The notes below the pieces were generated by a model, which saw only the letters and a program-made list of their open reading frames with translations, ran no database searches and was not told the origin of the DNA. A DNA stretch of 64,000 bases. Origin: Isoetes taiwanensis. Taxonomy: Eukaryota; Streptophyta; Lycopodiopsida; Isoetales; Isoetaceae. The stretch's first letter is position 1. Each line of letters starts with the position of its first letter. A program made the translations under genes and the position numbers. The stretch spans positions 10,857,525 to 10,921,524 of the forward strand of contig JAJEKV010000017.1 in assembly GCA_021234155.1 (NCBI GenBank). The letters are read 5' to 3'. Below, piece after piece: positions 24,141 through 34,452 of the stretch.

Positions 24141-24800
24141 CTAGTTTACCCAATGGAAAACAATTACTTCATTAGAAATAAAATAAGCAAAAAACAGTAT
24201 TCTACTAGTTTGATTGATTTGACAAGTGGAAGACAAGTTAAAATGGCTGCTACTATAGTTTCTCAAAGCGGCCTTGAAGACTTTGAGAATCCCTTGCAAC
24301 ATATTCAAATTTTCCTTCTCGAGAGCGAGGTTACCATCTTGGGCCTTCTCACTTATTCTAGTCATTCTTTTGATAGCCAAAGCAACCTCAGATGCTGCAC
24401 CTTTTGACTTTTGCTTTTTTTCTTTGGATTTACAGTTTTTTTCTCATCAGGTATCATCCTCTTTCCCCCATCCTCTTTGTCAATAGATGTCTTAATACTC
24501 TCCATTCCTTCTGTCTTAACAATGTCTTCCTCCTCCGTATTTTCTGCCATTGGTGTATTAGCATCTATAGCGCTGTCATGAGCATAATAAATAACATGAG
24601 CACGTTCACTCATCTTAAACTGCTTGTCACTTCTTTTTGCATACTTCAATATCTTTGTCCTCGTGCAGTTCTCCTCCACATAAGTGGATTAGAGCAATCA
24701 CCCAATTGTCTTTCCAGTTTATACCTCTTTCTTTTTGCACATCTCCAACAGGTGCTTTAGCAAGCTCTTTTGCTTTTCTTCCACGAGGTTTCTTTTTCTA
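24141..24800 (-). pseudogene. ORF1 relic (copy 4), internal deletion
   Basis: Compared with its neighbours, about 100 bp that encode ITKAGKQSFDIWQKLYLQL are missing near 24660. A two-base loss near 24290 (GAGAATCC for GAGATATCC) also shifts the C-terminal helix, so the frame runs past the usual stop. These changes explain the short 1084-bp spacing of this unit. Confidence 0.7.
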
Positions 24801-25336
24801 ACTAGGCTCTGAAACAATTTCAGCAAGGTTTTGACTTGGCTCTGTTATAATAAGAGGACTAGAAGAAGGATATATTGGAGGGATAGCTGATCGCCTTGCA
24901 ACTAGACCATGCAAAAGTGCCTGAAAATGGACAGGATAATTTGGATGTGGCAGAGTAGGTTGAGAGGATTCATGTGCCTTGCTGACGGTCGTGCATCACT
25001 AGGCCTCAACAATTCAAGCATGATGAAAACATGAAGTGTTTGGCAAACTTGAAGAAGACTTTGCCGCATAGTTGGATCCATGCCAATAGATATGACCTAA
25101 GCATTCAATAAATAATAGAGAATGGTAAGCACATGGATTTGAAACAAAACATTAAAAAAAATAAGTGAAAGATTAGTTTGACAATTATGCAATTACATCA
25201 TTAGAAATAGAACAAGTGGAAGACTAGTTTACCCAACGGAAAACAATTACTTCATCAAAAATAAAATAAGCAAAAAACAGTATTCGACTAGTTTGATTGA
25301 TTTGACAAGTGGAAGACAAGTTTAAAATGGCTGCTA

Positions 25337-25595
25337 CTACAGTTTCTCAAAGAGGCCTTGAAGACTTTGAGATATCCCTTTTAACATATTCAAGTTTTCC
25401 TTCTCGAGAACGAGGTTACTATCTTGGGCCTTCTCACTTATTTTAGTTATTCTTTTGATAGCCAAAGCAACCTCAGATGCTGCACCTTTTGACTTTTTCT
25501 TTTTCTTTGGATTTATAGTTTTTTTCTCATCATGTGTCATCCTCTTTCCCCCATCCTCTTTGTCAATAGATGTCTTAATACTCTCCACTCCTTCT
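25337..25595 (-). pseudogene. ORF1 relic (copy 5), C-terminal half, left of Copia insertion
   Basis: Carries the C-terminal helix (QSLQGLFEKL-stop) and basic stretch. The frame is cut by the Copia 5' LTR at 25596 and its other half resumes at 36689, with CTTCT on both sides. Confidence 0.8.
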
Positions 25596-26207
25596 TGTTA
25601 AGAGTGATCATGTTATAATTGTATATTGCTTGGGACTTGGTGATAACAACTTGAAGTTAATGGTTGCTTATTGGTAAGAAGAACTTGAGCTTAAGGATTG
25701 CTTAACCTATATTATTGTTGAAGGTAACATATTGCTAAGGAATAGACCAGACTATGGTCTAAGGGATACATAAATTATTTATAGTAATCTAGCTTGATAA
25801 GTACACATAATATTCGTTTGAGGGGGAAACATATTCAAGGTGCCAGATTAAGCATGTCAGGAATAGGATGGCTCGATCGGTTCGCCTCAGCGGCCGGATC
25901 TAGAGCTATAAAATAATAAAGAAGGATTGGATTGTGTATCGGTGGAATGATCTGTGAATGCAGGTATTAAGGAGAAGATCCGATCAATTGCTTGGACCTT
26001 CGAAGCCTCAGTCAACCAAGCTACAGTAGCTTGGTCAATACCATTGCTATAGTAAAAGTACTGTAGCAATTCTAAGGTCTGTGATAATTTTTGAAGTTGT
26101 GAAGGTTATATTTAAGTTGTGAATAGTGATATGAACATTGCTCTAGTCTATTCAATTTTATCTTTGAATAGATTGTTTAGCTCATTCTCTGTTGTTTAAA
26201 TTCTTCA
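25596..26207 (+). repeat. Copia copy B 5' LTR
   Basis: 612 bp, TG...CA. It differs from the 3' LTR by a block GGTTCGCCTCAGCGGCCGG near 25878 that the 3' LTR lacks, so some time has passed since insertion. Confidence 0.93.
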
Positions 26208-26208
26208 T

Positions 26209-26220
26209 TGGTATCAGAGC
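26209..26220 (+). other. Primer binding site (initiator Met tRNA)
   Basis: TGGTATCAGAGC one base after the 5' LTR. Confidence 0.9.
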
Positions 26221-26243
26221 TACAGATCCAAGCTAAAGCAATC

Positions 26244-27300
26244 ATGTCTAGCAGATTTGGTCCTAACTTGCTTATTGCCATTGAAGTATTTAAGGGAGAA
26301 AGTGGATTTCAAATCTGGAAACAAAGTATCCAGGAAGTTCTGGAGTTTGAAAACTTGTGGTATCTGGTTGATCCAAGTGCAGTCAGGCGTCCTAGCACTA
26401 ATGTTAGTGCAGGATCAACAAATGCAGGAGGAGCTAGTTCGAGCTCAAGTAGAGAAGGTTCCACAGTTGGTGAAAGTGCTGAAGCAAGTAGAGGAAGAGA
26501 TAGTACGGTACCAGCAGTAATCTCAAGCGCTCAGATAGATGAAGAATTGAAAATCAAAGAAGCTCAAGCAATCATCTGCTGTAAGGTTGGTCCTGTAATT
26601 AGGCTCAAACTCAGAGAGTTAAGCCCTAGTGAAATGTGGTCATACATGATTAAAAATTATGAAGCTAAAACATCCTCTTAGATAGATGTATTAGAAAAAC
26701 AACTGAGGAAATTGAAGCTACATGACAGGGAAAATATAACAGAGTTTCTTGAAAAATTTGATTCTATTGTTGCTGATTTAGAAGGGGCTGGTGTAATACT
26801 AAATGAACAATATCAGCTATTGGCAATTTCCGTGGCTGTGTCTCACAATGCTTATCTGGCCACTTTGTTAAGGAATATTGTTAGAACAAAGGAACATGCA
26901 ATCCAAATGATAAGAACAGAGTTTGAGCAAAAACAAATTGGTCAAGAGGAAGAAGATCAGGCTACTGAAGTGCTCTATGCTGGAAAATACAAAGAAAAAA
27001 GGGGAATTAACAAAGCAGGCAGAGAGAAGGTTGGTCCATGTTACAACTGTAACAATTATGGTCATTTAAAGGCTAAGTGTACTAAAGCAGGAAAGGAGAT
27101 CATTTGTTAGAACTATGAAGGTAAAGGGCATTTTGCCTCAAACTGTCTAAGTCCAAGAGGTCAAAACTTCAAAGGAAAAGGCAGGGGCAGAGGAAACAGA
27201 GGGGCACCTACTCATAAAGGAAAAGGAGTTTCAAAGGACAATCCAGCTCTAAACTTAACTCAAGAGGCTCGAGGGGGCGAGGACGAACAGAAAGAAGATT
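26244..27300 (+). pseudogene. Copia copy B gag, two premature stops
   Basis: Starts MSSRFGPNLL with the Copia gag motif FQIWKQSIQEVLE and a Ser/Gly-rich loop. A TAG at about 26680 and a TAG at about 27108 (replacing a Tyr codon seen in copy A) interrupt it. The first zinc knuckle CYNCNNYGHLKAKC is intact. The second is damaged by the stop and a Cys-to-Tyr change. Confidence 0.88.
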
Positions 27301-27332
27301 ATGAGATAAGTTATGCTGAATTATGTCACTTA

Positions 27333-27781
27333 ATGCATGATGAAAATAATCATAATATGATGATTATAGATTCAGGAGCTGAGAGGACAGTGACCTCCTC
27401 TTCCCAATCACTTAAGAACTACAGAAAAGTAAAAGGGGGACATGTGCAACTAGGAACTGGAGATTTGCAAGAAATCAAGGACACTGGAATGTTGGAACTC
27501 TATGATCTTGAAAGAAAGGTTGTCAAATTAGAAAATGTACTTTGTGTACCAGGGTTAGTTAGAAACTTGATTTCAGTATGTCAGCTAGTAGACCTTGGTT
27601 ATAACGTTCTCTTTGAGAGATTGCAATGTAAAGTGTTTCTCAGTAATAAATTAAAGTTTGATGGCAAAAGAGTTGATAATTTGTTTGGATTAAATATAGA
27701 TCATTGTGTTCCAAGTATAAACCTTGTGACATGCTCCAATATTAAAACATGGCATGAAAGGATGTGCCATGTGAAGTGGGA
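27333..27781 (+). pseudogene. Copia copy B protease and pre-integrase start
   Basis: Aspartic protease active site IIDSGAERTVT, then VLCVPGLVRNLISVCQLVDLG and the pre-integrase motif TWHERMCHV. The frame is cut at 27781 by the foreign block; the remainder resumes at 33294. Confidence 0.88.
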
Positions 27782-27897
27782 CAAATCTTGAATTTTGGGA
27801 CTCGGACTGAAAATGGGACTCATATTGACATCAAAATTTCACATCATATAACAAGGACTGGTTCATAATATTTTCTTACAGAATTTCCAAATAAATA

Positions 27898-28128
27898 GTT
27901 GAGAAAGTTGAGCGAGGTGAGATCGAAAGGGGAGGGGAAGGGGAAGACGGGGAGTGAGAAAGGGGGGGGAGAAGGGGGGCAAGGGAGAAGAGGGGCAAGA
28001 GGAAGGGGGCAAGGGGCAAGGAAGGGAAAAGGGGGCAAGGAAGGGGCAAGGGGGCAAGGGGCAAGGGGAAGGGGCAAGGGAGAAGAAGGGGCAAGGGGGA
28101 AAGGGGAGAGTGGGGAAGGGGGAGGGGA
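27898..28128 (+). repeat. Purine-rich tract
   Basis: About 230 bp of almost pure G and A on the plus strand, made of irregular GGGGCAAGG-like repeats with many runs of three or more G. Such tracts can form G-quadruplex or triplex DNA. The long frames read through it, such as Pro/Leu/Ser-rich ones on the minus strand, are composition artefacts. Confidence 0.85.
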
Positions 28129-28457
28129 AAGCCAAAATAATAAAGGGAACGTATCCATTGAGATTAAAAATACATATTATCAAAATACAATTAATAATTA
28201 ATTTAATTAATTATAAATAATTTAATTAATTTAATTAAATAAATAACCAATAAAAAAAATATAAACCATTCTCCTCTTCTCGATTGGAAAACATAAATCC
28301 CCTCATTGTTCTCTTCTGTACAGAATGGTAAGAATTGCTGGGTTTTGTCCAGCAGCGCCAAAATATTTCTCCATTTCCTCCATACACATACCCACACGCT
28401 CCACCCCGCCAATCCGATCCGCCTCGAGCTCCAAAACTCCATAGCCAGTTGGCGCAG

Positions 28458-28922
28458 GGTATGGCGCTAAGGAAGGGAAGGAATACAAATGGAGCTGGGG
28501 CAGGCACATCTAAGGGGTCGCCAGAGGCACAACGGTCCAAGGGCTCCAAAGCTGATGCACAGAAAACAGTAGAAAAGGCTCCTGATGCCAAATCCGACAG
28601 CTCCAAGGATAATACACAGAAAATAGGAAAAAAAAGAGAGGCTCGGTTCAGGCTGCAGCCGACAGTTCTGATGTCCCCGCCTGCTCTTCCAGATACGACC
28701 TCTGTTTTATCTATTCAGGGTATTCAAGAGCTCTCAGGCTCAGCTAACGCAGGCTTGGAGGCTCCAGTCACGATACCTGTAGGTCTGGGTATTCCTGAAA
28801 TCAAGGCAAAAGTGCCCATAACAGATGCAAAAGAAAAAAAAAGCCTCCTTTCAGAAATCCGATGTCTCAGATGTCCATACCTTTCAGGAATCCGATATCT
28901 CAGCTGCCCCCCTTCCCACTAG
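28458..28922 (+). other. Unrecognised open frame, Lys/Ala/Ser-rich
   Basis: From ATG 28458 the frame reads a low-complexity Lys, Ser, Ala and Asp-rich start (TSKGSPEAQRSKGSKADAQK) and ends in CPPSH. The open frame begins upstream at 28335 but that part lacks any known signal. No domain is recognised. It may be the ORF1 of a retroelement or a former gene fragment. Confidence 0.25.
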
Positions 28923-29761
28923 CCGTCCTCTTTTCCTCCCCTTAGCAGATGACTGCCCACGGTGAAGCTTCAAGCTCCCATCCCCAGAAGCGCCCTCACC
29001 TTCCCTTGGACTTGAGCTTGCGCTTGGGCGACTTTCACACCAAAAGATTGCACCCCCTTTCTGTCGAATCCTGTAAGGAAGATTTTCGGCTTAGCTTCGA
29101 AAATGGTGCAGGATAGCTCCGTTAGCTTTGGATTTGTGCTTCCCCAATATTTCTGTGCTGAAGAGAAGAGGCATTTTGTTTCCGGCAAACCGTCAAGCTC
29201 GGTGATGGAAGATATAAGAGAAGATGGGTCGGAAAAGGACAGCGAAGTGCTTCAGCAGACCCATCGATGGGGCCGCTTCCGCCCTCCATGAGCTTTCTGT
29301 CACAGAGGTGCCGGAAGAATCCCCTATTTTCTGTCGCAGAGGTGCCGGAAGAAGATTTCTTGTCATTTCAAGGGCGTTCTGCTCCATTGCGTCGATTTTG
29401 CTCCAATTGTGGGGAGCACTCCAGGGTCTGAGCTCTGATTAATCTGTAAAGAACGATCCAGCAAATTATGATATTGTAGGCGAGCGGCCACCCAAATATA
29501 AGATAAGTTCTGGTAAGGCAGGGTGGATTTGGTTGGAAAGAACCGCCCTAAACTTGAAGGAAATCTTCTGAGCTGCATCGAACTCTTGGATTCGACCTGT
29601 AGATTTAGGTTCGAAGGCAGCCCATACACTCCTTCCGCCAGATCTTTACCGGAAGATAGCTTCAGTCGAAGTTCTTGCTGATTTTGCTCTCAAATCCCGA
29701 CCGAGATCTTTCGACAGCATAATCGGGGCCCCTTGCACAGCAAAGGGAGGCGCTGGGAGCG

Positions 29762-30493
29762 ATGGCGTTGGGAGCTATGGCGTTGGGAGCTTCTTTCAAG
29801 CGGTACAAAGCCTACAGCAACATCAGGCAAATAATGGAAGATTGGGACCTGCCATCTGATGAGGAGTTCTATGCCATCCAAGAACGGATGGAGATCCGTA
29901 GCAAGACCACGAACATTTTGATGCCGAGCTCTTCGACACCAGCCCCCACAGAGAGAAGAGGCGGAATTGACATCAGGCGAGTTTCATCGACAATCAGGGA
30001 TTACAGAGAGTTCACCGAGGTGGAGGTCGATGAATATGCCGGAAGACATAGAGCTGGCGGCCGAGGGGGCGACGAATCAACAACATCGCACAACGACAGG
30101 TCGCTGAGATACTATCTCCCCCTGCTGCTGGACGGGAGAATAGCGGTAATACACCGCAAATTCAGCCCCAGGGGCGAAGAAGGAGTGTTCATGCTCATCG
30201 CACTCTCAGGCTTTGGCATGCATACTCGGCTGGCTTCAAACACCGACTATGCCGTCTTAGTCAAGAGAGCGATGGCACTTGACATCTTCGACTTCGCTGT
30301 GCCCTACCCACGGCAGGGAAGATTGGCAGTGACCGCGGCCTACACCTCCGACCGCAGGGTAGAGGAATTGGTGACAGCCTTACAGGGCGGGACGTCAACC
30401 AACATCCTCAGGAACTTGGGACGCTCGGTAGGAACGGCCCAAGTTAAGAAGTTTCTTGAGGATAATCCATCCTACCGGCGATTTCAAGAATAG
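29762..30493 (+). CDS. Intact 243-codon ORF, unrecognised, probably retroelement-encoded
   Basis: ATG at 29762, uninterrupted to 30493. The start codon region is a duplicated ATGGCGTTGGGAGC. The product is mixed alpha/beta in look: RQIMEDWDLPSDEEFYAIQE near the start, RSLRYYLPLLLDGRIAVIHR in the middle, and a C-terminus with RNLGRSVGTAQVKKFLEDN. No known domain can be named. It is richer in G and C than its surroundings and lies 170 bp upstream of an intact gag ORF on the same strand, so it is likely part of the same element, perhaps an extra upstream ORF. Confidence 0.45.
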   Translation: MALGAMALGASFKRYKAYSNIRQIMEDWDLPSDEEFYAIQERMEIRSKTTNILMPSSSTPAPTERRGGIDIRRVSSTIRDYREFTEVEVDEYAGRHRAGGRGGDESTTSHNDRSLRYYLPLLLDGRIAVIHRKFSPRGEEGVFMLIALSGFGMHTRLASNTDYAVLVKRAMALDIFDFAVPYPRQGRLAVTAAYTSDRRVEELVTALQGGTSTNILRNLGRSVGTAQVKKFLEDNPSYRRFQE

Positions 30494-30661
30494 TTAAACT
30501 CTTGATCCCGGAGGCCTTGTATTTAAAATATTACGCATATATAAATACATTTTCTTTTGCACCTTAAATGTTTGTTGATGTATTTTGTTCCACAACTTTA
30601 CCAACAAACACATAGAATGCAATAGAACAAATAAAGCTAACCATAAGGCCATGATCGACTT

Positions 30662-31516
30662 GTGTATGCAGCTAGAGGCCCAGGCTCAGGGGAGCAACAA
30701 CGGCGAGATCGTAGGGAAGAACGGACTCCGCCCAGGACACCCCCAGTAAGGAACCTGTATGAGGCATTTGGTGCCATGACTCCCGAGGAAGAAATGTCTC
30801 AGATGAGAACGGACCTTGAGAAAATAAAGGCTTTCTTGCCAGCCCAAGGAGGGGTTGCTCCAGATGGCAGTGTCCAGTTGCCCGAACCACCACCTCAGAA
30901 GACGAAGAAGGACAGGAGGAAGAGCAAGAGAAGGAGGTCCCCCAGTACGGAATCCTCCAACTCAAGCTCGGACTCGGACTCCGACTCCGAGGAAGAGGAA
31001 GAGCAGGTGCAGGACCGTAGAGATGGAAGGCAAAGGGACTCAAAGGCCTCAGATTACCAGAAGAAGGTAGACTCAGCATTGGGAAATGTATGGAAGGCCA
31101 GGAAACTCGAGCAATTCTCAGGCGAGAACAGGTCAGGCATGGAAGCAGAGGCTTGGCTCGATGAGATGAGTGAGTATGGTAACGCCTATGGTATGAAGGA
31201 CAAGGACAAAGGCAGGGTGGCAACATCCAACCTTAAAGGGGCAGCACGCATTTGGTGGAAGGGTTATGCCAAGGCCCATGGCTTAAGCAGGGATGGTTAC
31301 AGATTCAAAAAGTTTGCTAAGGCTTTCAAGCGCCATTACGTCCCAAGAGAACACAAGTCCAACATGATGCAGCAGTTCTACAGGTTGCAGCAAGGCAACA
31401 AATCAGTCCAGAAATATACAGAGGAATTCATGAGACTAAGGTTTTATGTGCCGAAGTTGAGCGAAAAGCACGCAGTAGAGAGCTATATTGAAGGATTGAA
31501 TGAGGAGATCAAATAA
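30662..31516 (+). CDS. Retrotransposon gag (Ty3/gypsy-like), intact but without pol
   Basis: Open frame of 284 codons. The 5' end has no ATG: it opens at GTG 30662, with an AG acceptor-like TATGCAG at 30665-30671, and the first in-frame ATG is 30777. The N-terminal half is charged, with a Ser/Asp/Glu run at about residues 95-115. The C-terminal half is a Retrotrans_gag domain: LEQFSGENRSGMEAEAWLDE, GAARIWWKGY, FAKAFKRHYVPREHK, YTEEFMRLRFYVPKLSE and YIEGLNEEIK. No zinc knuckle, protease or reverse transcriptase follows; the stop comes right after gag and AT-rich DNA begins. Confidence 0.75.
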   Translation: MYAARGPGSGEQQRRDRREERTPPRTPPVRNLYEAFGAMTPEEEMSQMRTDLEKIKAFLPAQGGVAPDGSVQLPEPPPQKTKKDRRKSKRRRSPSTESSNSSSDSDSDSEEEEEQVQDRRDGRQRDSKASDYQKKVDSALGNVWKARKLEQFSGENRSGMEAEAWLDEMSEYGNAYGMKDKDKGRVATSNLKGAARIWWKGYAKAHGLSRDGYRFKKFAKAFKRHYVPREHKSNMMQQFYRLQQGNKSVQKYTEEFMRLRFYVPKLSEKHAVESYIEGLNEEIK

Positions 31517-31637
31517 TACGTTGAAAAAGAAAGTGTAAAATAAGTGATTTTTAAAATTCAAGCATGGGCGGGAAAAAAGGCGGGGTATTAGAAAAAAAGG
31601 GTAAAATAATACATTGAAAAAGAAAGTGTAAAATAAA
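31513..31637. repeat. Direct repeat pair after gag
   Basis: ATTGAAAAAGAAAGTGTAAA occurs at about 31605-31624 and, with one change (GTTGAAAAAG...), at about 31520-31539. They flank a short GGGCGGG-containing piece. The gag stop lies in the first copy, suggesting a deletion or duplication event ended the ORF. Confidence 0.6.
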
Positions 31638-32235
31638 TGCTAATAATATAGGATTATATTTTGACGTGTCCCCAATTTCCTCTTTTTATGTGTGTGCTAC
31701 TATGTTCACACGTTAAACATTATGTTCCCATGGTGCACGTTTTCTAGGCATATATTCTTATTCTAAGGTAAAAATTTAACTTTGCGAAGATCATGATATA
31801 ATTTACACCTTGTTTAACCCATTTTGAAGGTTCAAGACACAAAATGGGGACAAGTACATATTAGTAGGTCTAATGCATATTAATAGATTTAATGCATAGG
31901 TCTAATAGGCTCTCATAGATTATAATGTGCATTTATAGGTGCATATGTTGCTATTTACATGTGCATTAGGCATTACTCTATCTATCTACCTTTACATAGC
32001 TAAATATGAGCCCAATGGTCCCCTCTTCATATAGCTATATGGTATGGTCCATTAGAAAGGGGGAGGGTCCATTGGATATGTGTCCATTAGATAATACATG
32101 GGGAGGGTCTATTTTTCATGGAAAATACGTAGGAAATTTATGGGGAGGGTATTTTTTCATAGAAAATACATAGGATGTTTGAAGGTTATTCATTTTCGAC
32201 CTTCTCGGACTCTGAGCTTTGAAATTGCCTTTTTT
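31638..32235. other. AT-rich spacer, nothing recognised
   Basis: Contains repeated short words such as TTCATGGAAAATAC and GGGGAGGGT near 32090-32170 but no gene or element ends. Confidence 0.4.
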
Positions 32236-32249
32236 TTTACTCTGAGCTG

Positions 32250-32575
32250 CCTTTTTCGACTCGCGAGTCGAGAAAGGCCCTCAAACTTGCATTTTTCGCT
32301 TTGAGCTGCCTTTCTCGACTCACGAGTCGAGAAAGGCCTTCTGACCTCCAAAACCTGTGTTTCTTGCTTTGAACTGCCTTTCTCGACTCGCGAGTCGAGA
32401 AAGGCCTTCTGACCCCTAAAACTTGCGTTTTTCGCTTTGAGCTGCCTTTCTCGACTCGCGAGTCGAGAAAGTCCTTCTGACCCCTAAAACTTGCGTTTTT
32501 CGCTTTGAGCTGCCTTTCTCGACTCGAGAAAGGCCTTCTGACCCCTAAAACTTGTGTTTTTCCCTCTGAGCTGCC
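32250..32575. repeat. Tandem repeat of about 65 bp, each unit holding a near-perfect palindrome
   Basis: Five units, each GAGCTGC followed by CTTTCTCGACTCGCGAGTCG plus AGAAAGG, then a TTCTGACCCCTAAAACTTGCG spacer. The palindromes centre at about 32263, 32322, 32390 and 32457, plus a shortened one (CTCGACTCGAGAAAG) near 32523. The 26-28 base palindrome is perfect in units 3 and 4 apart from its last base pairs; unit 2 has CACGAG. Each could extrude a strong hairpin. Confidence 0.85.
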
Positions 32576-33285
32576 TTTCTCATGCCTGTATTTTCCAAAA
32601 ATGGCCCTAAGAACTGTGCTTTATTTTATTTTTTTTGCATGTAGCATCACTTGACTAATTTGATTTTGTCTCTTGCAATCCTTATCTCGACCAGATAGTA
32701 CATGCTTGGGAGCAATGAAAAGATCAGTTCATTGAAGAAAGGTGCCGAGAAGAGGGTGGTGACATCAGTTGGACATACAAGCACGTGGCCCATAAAGGAA
32801 CTCCTCATACAAATTTCTATCGTCTGTAAGTTGCTCCGTGACTAGGAGAGAGCTCCACGCGCCCTTTGCACTAGGTGGTTCATGTGTGAAGAGGGTGTAA
32901 TCATTGTGCCCATACCACCACTATGGTCTCTTGTAATATATATTGTAATGAGCCCATTTATAAATATAAGGTATCTCAAAACTAGTATTTTTGGGTGATT
33001 AAGTAAACAATTTGCTTAATTTTTGTTGGAATTTGTGATCTATTGTCTACCCACCTAAGAAAATAGAGCCAAAATGTTCAACTAAGAATCTTTTTCAATT
33101 AGAACTTTGGTTTCAAGCTGTAATGAAATTCCTATGTTTACATTGCATTGTTCTTGTTCTCGACACGCTATCCAAGAAAACTGGAAGAAAAGCTTGGATG
33201 CACACTAATAGACAAAAATTCCAATTATGGCCAGTTTTCGGGTCGGGGTGCTTCTTTTTGTGTAAATTAACAGGGTTCCCCAAAA
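32576..33285. other. Unannotated end of the foreign block
   Basis: AT-rich. At about 32745-32825 the plus strand can be read CREEGGDISWTYKHVAHKGT, faintly like a BED-type zinc-finger region of hAT transposases, but key residues are not visible. Not called. Confidence 0.3.
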
Positions 33286-33293
33286 AAGTGGGA

Positions 33294-34005
33294 ATGGAAT
33301 GAGTCCCACTTTAATTAAATACGACTTAGTGCAGCTCATGATAAAGAAGGGGTTGATTAAAGGCACTACAGCTAATGACGAGAAATTCAAATGTGTTGGA
33401 TGCATCATGGGTAAGCATACGGAACTTCCATTTAAGAAATCATTGAAAAGGGCAAAGGATAAATTGGATTTAGTCCACACAGACCTATGTGACCCTTAAA
33501 TGTAACCAGCCTATCAGGAGAAAGGTATTTTATGACTTTTATTGATGATTATAGCAGGATGACTAAAGTCTATTGCTTGAGTACAAAGGATCTAGCACTG
33601 CAAGCTTTCAAAACTTTTGCAAATGAGGTACAACTGGAAACTGGAAGGAAAATCAAATGTTTGCACTCAGACAGAGGAGGTGAGTTCATGTCAAATGAGT
33701 TTAAGCAGTATTGCAACAAACATGGCATCAAAAGACAATTAACATGTAGATTTTCTCCTCAGCAAAATGGAATTGCTGAAAGGAAGAATAGGACTATCCT
33801 TAATGCAGTCAGAAGCATGCTTAAATATTCAGGCTTGCCTAATTTCCTTTGGGAAGAGGCTGTCAAGGCAGCAGTGTATGTTCAGAACTTAGTACCATCT
33901 ATAAGTATTAAAGGGAAAATACCTGAAACATTGTGGTCAGAGAAATTACCTGATTATGAAAGGCTCAAAGCCTATGGCATTTGTTCATGTGCCTGATGAG
34001 TTGAG
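33294..34005 (+). pseudogene. Copia copy B integrase
   Basis: From MSPTLIKYDLVQ and the CVGCIMGKHTELPF zinc-binding end through LDLVHTDLCDP (first Asp). After a stop at 33499 come TFIDDYSRMTKVYCL, the second Asp in LHSDRGGEFMS and the Glu in QQNGIAERKNRTI. One stop and a frameshift near 33990 are present. The catalytic D-D-E residues themselves remain. Confidence 0.9.
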
Positions 34006-34452
34006 AAAGAAACTTGATGATAAGGCTTATATAACATATTTAGTTGGATATGATCAACAATCAAAGGCATATAGGTTGTATGATCCAAGTAAGAGAAAGG
34101 TCATAATAAGTAGGGACATACTATTTGATGAGGAGCAGTATTACAAAGTATTGCCAAAGATCAATAACCAAGGTCAGGCTACTGATTGCAAAGTTGCAAA
34201 AAAAAAACAAACCTTCAAAATGAGCAAGTTGAACCTACAAGGGTGGTTGATTATGATGAAGATGAAGATATGAATACTAAACAAATGTTAATTGAACCTA
34301 ATGTTGTTGATGTTGAAAATGTGCAGCCTGAAGTCTCAGCTGAACAACAAGATGTAAATCAAAGCAAATTCTTGAAAAGAAGAAAAAGGACTGAAGCATA
34401 AATACTTCAAAAAGAAGCTGCAACTAATCTTGAATCTTTTGGACGAGATGAC

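Larger units (their letters stand above)
21590..25595 (-). repeat. Array block 2: four tandem Harbinger ORF1 units
   Basis: Head-to-tail units with the anchor AAAATGGCTGCTACTAC at about 21915, 23073, 24239 and 25323 (spacings 1158, 1166 and 1084). Each unit has the ORF1 coding half, then a spacer with TTGCTGACGGTCGTGCATCA, the transposase-like RPSDAR segment, and AT-rich sequence with repeated CAATTACTTCATTAGAAAT. The block ends inside a unit where Copia copy B is inserted. Confidence 0.92.
27782..33293. mobile_element. 5.5-kb foreign block inside the Copia pol gene
   Basis: Interrupts the pre-integrase region of copy B. AAGTGGGA occurs at both edges (27774-27781 and 33286-33293), consistent with an 8-bp target duplication. 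It contains a purine tract, AT-rich DNA, unrecognised open frames, an intact gag-like ORF pair and a palindromic tandem repeat. No LTR or clear terminal inverted repeat was found, so the class of the inserted element is open. Confidence 0.6.

Noticed and set aside
27844-28220. Long Pro/Leu- or Gly/Lys-rich open frames
   Set aside because: They are read through the purine tract on both strands and reflect base composition only.
32250-32575. Regular palindromic repeats with short spacers resembling a CRISPR array
   Set aside because: The intervening sequences are themselves repeated, the setting is a plant transposon block, and no cas genes exist. It is an ordinary tandem repeat.
32745-32825. 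BED zinc finger of a hAT transposase
   Set aside because: Only a vague resemblance; the Cys/His ligands are not visible.
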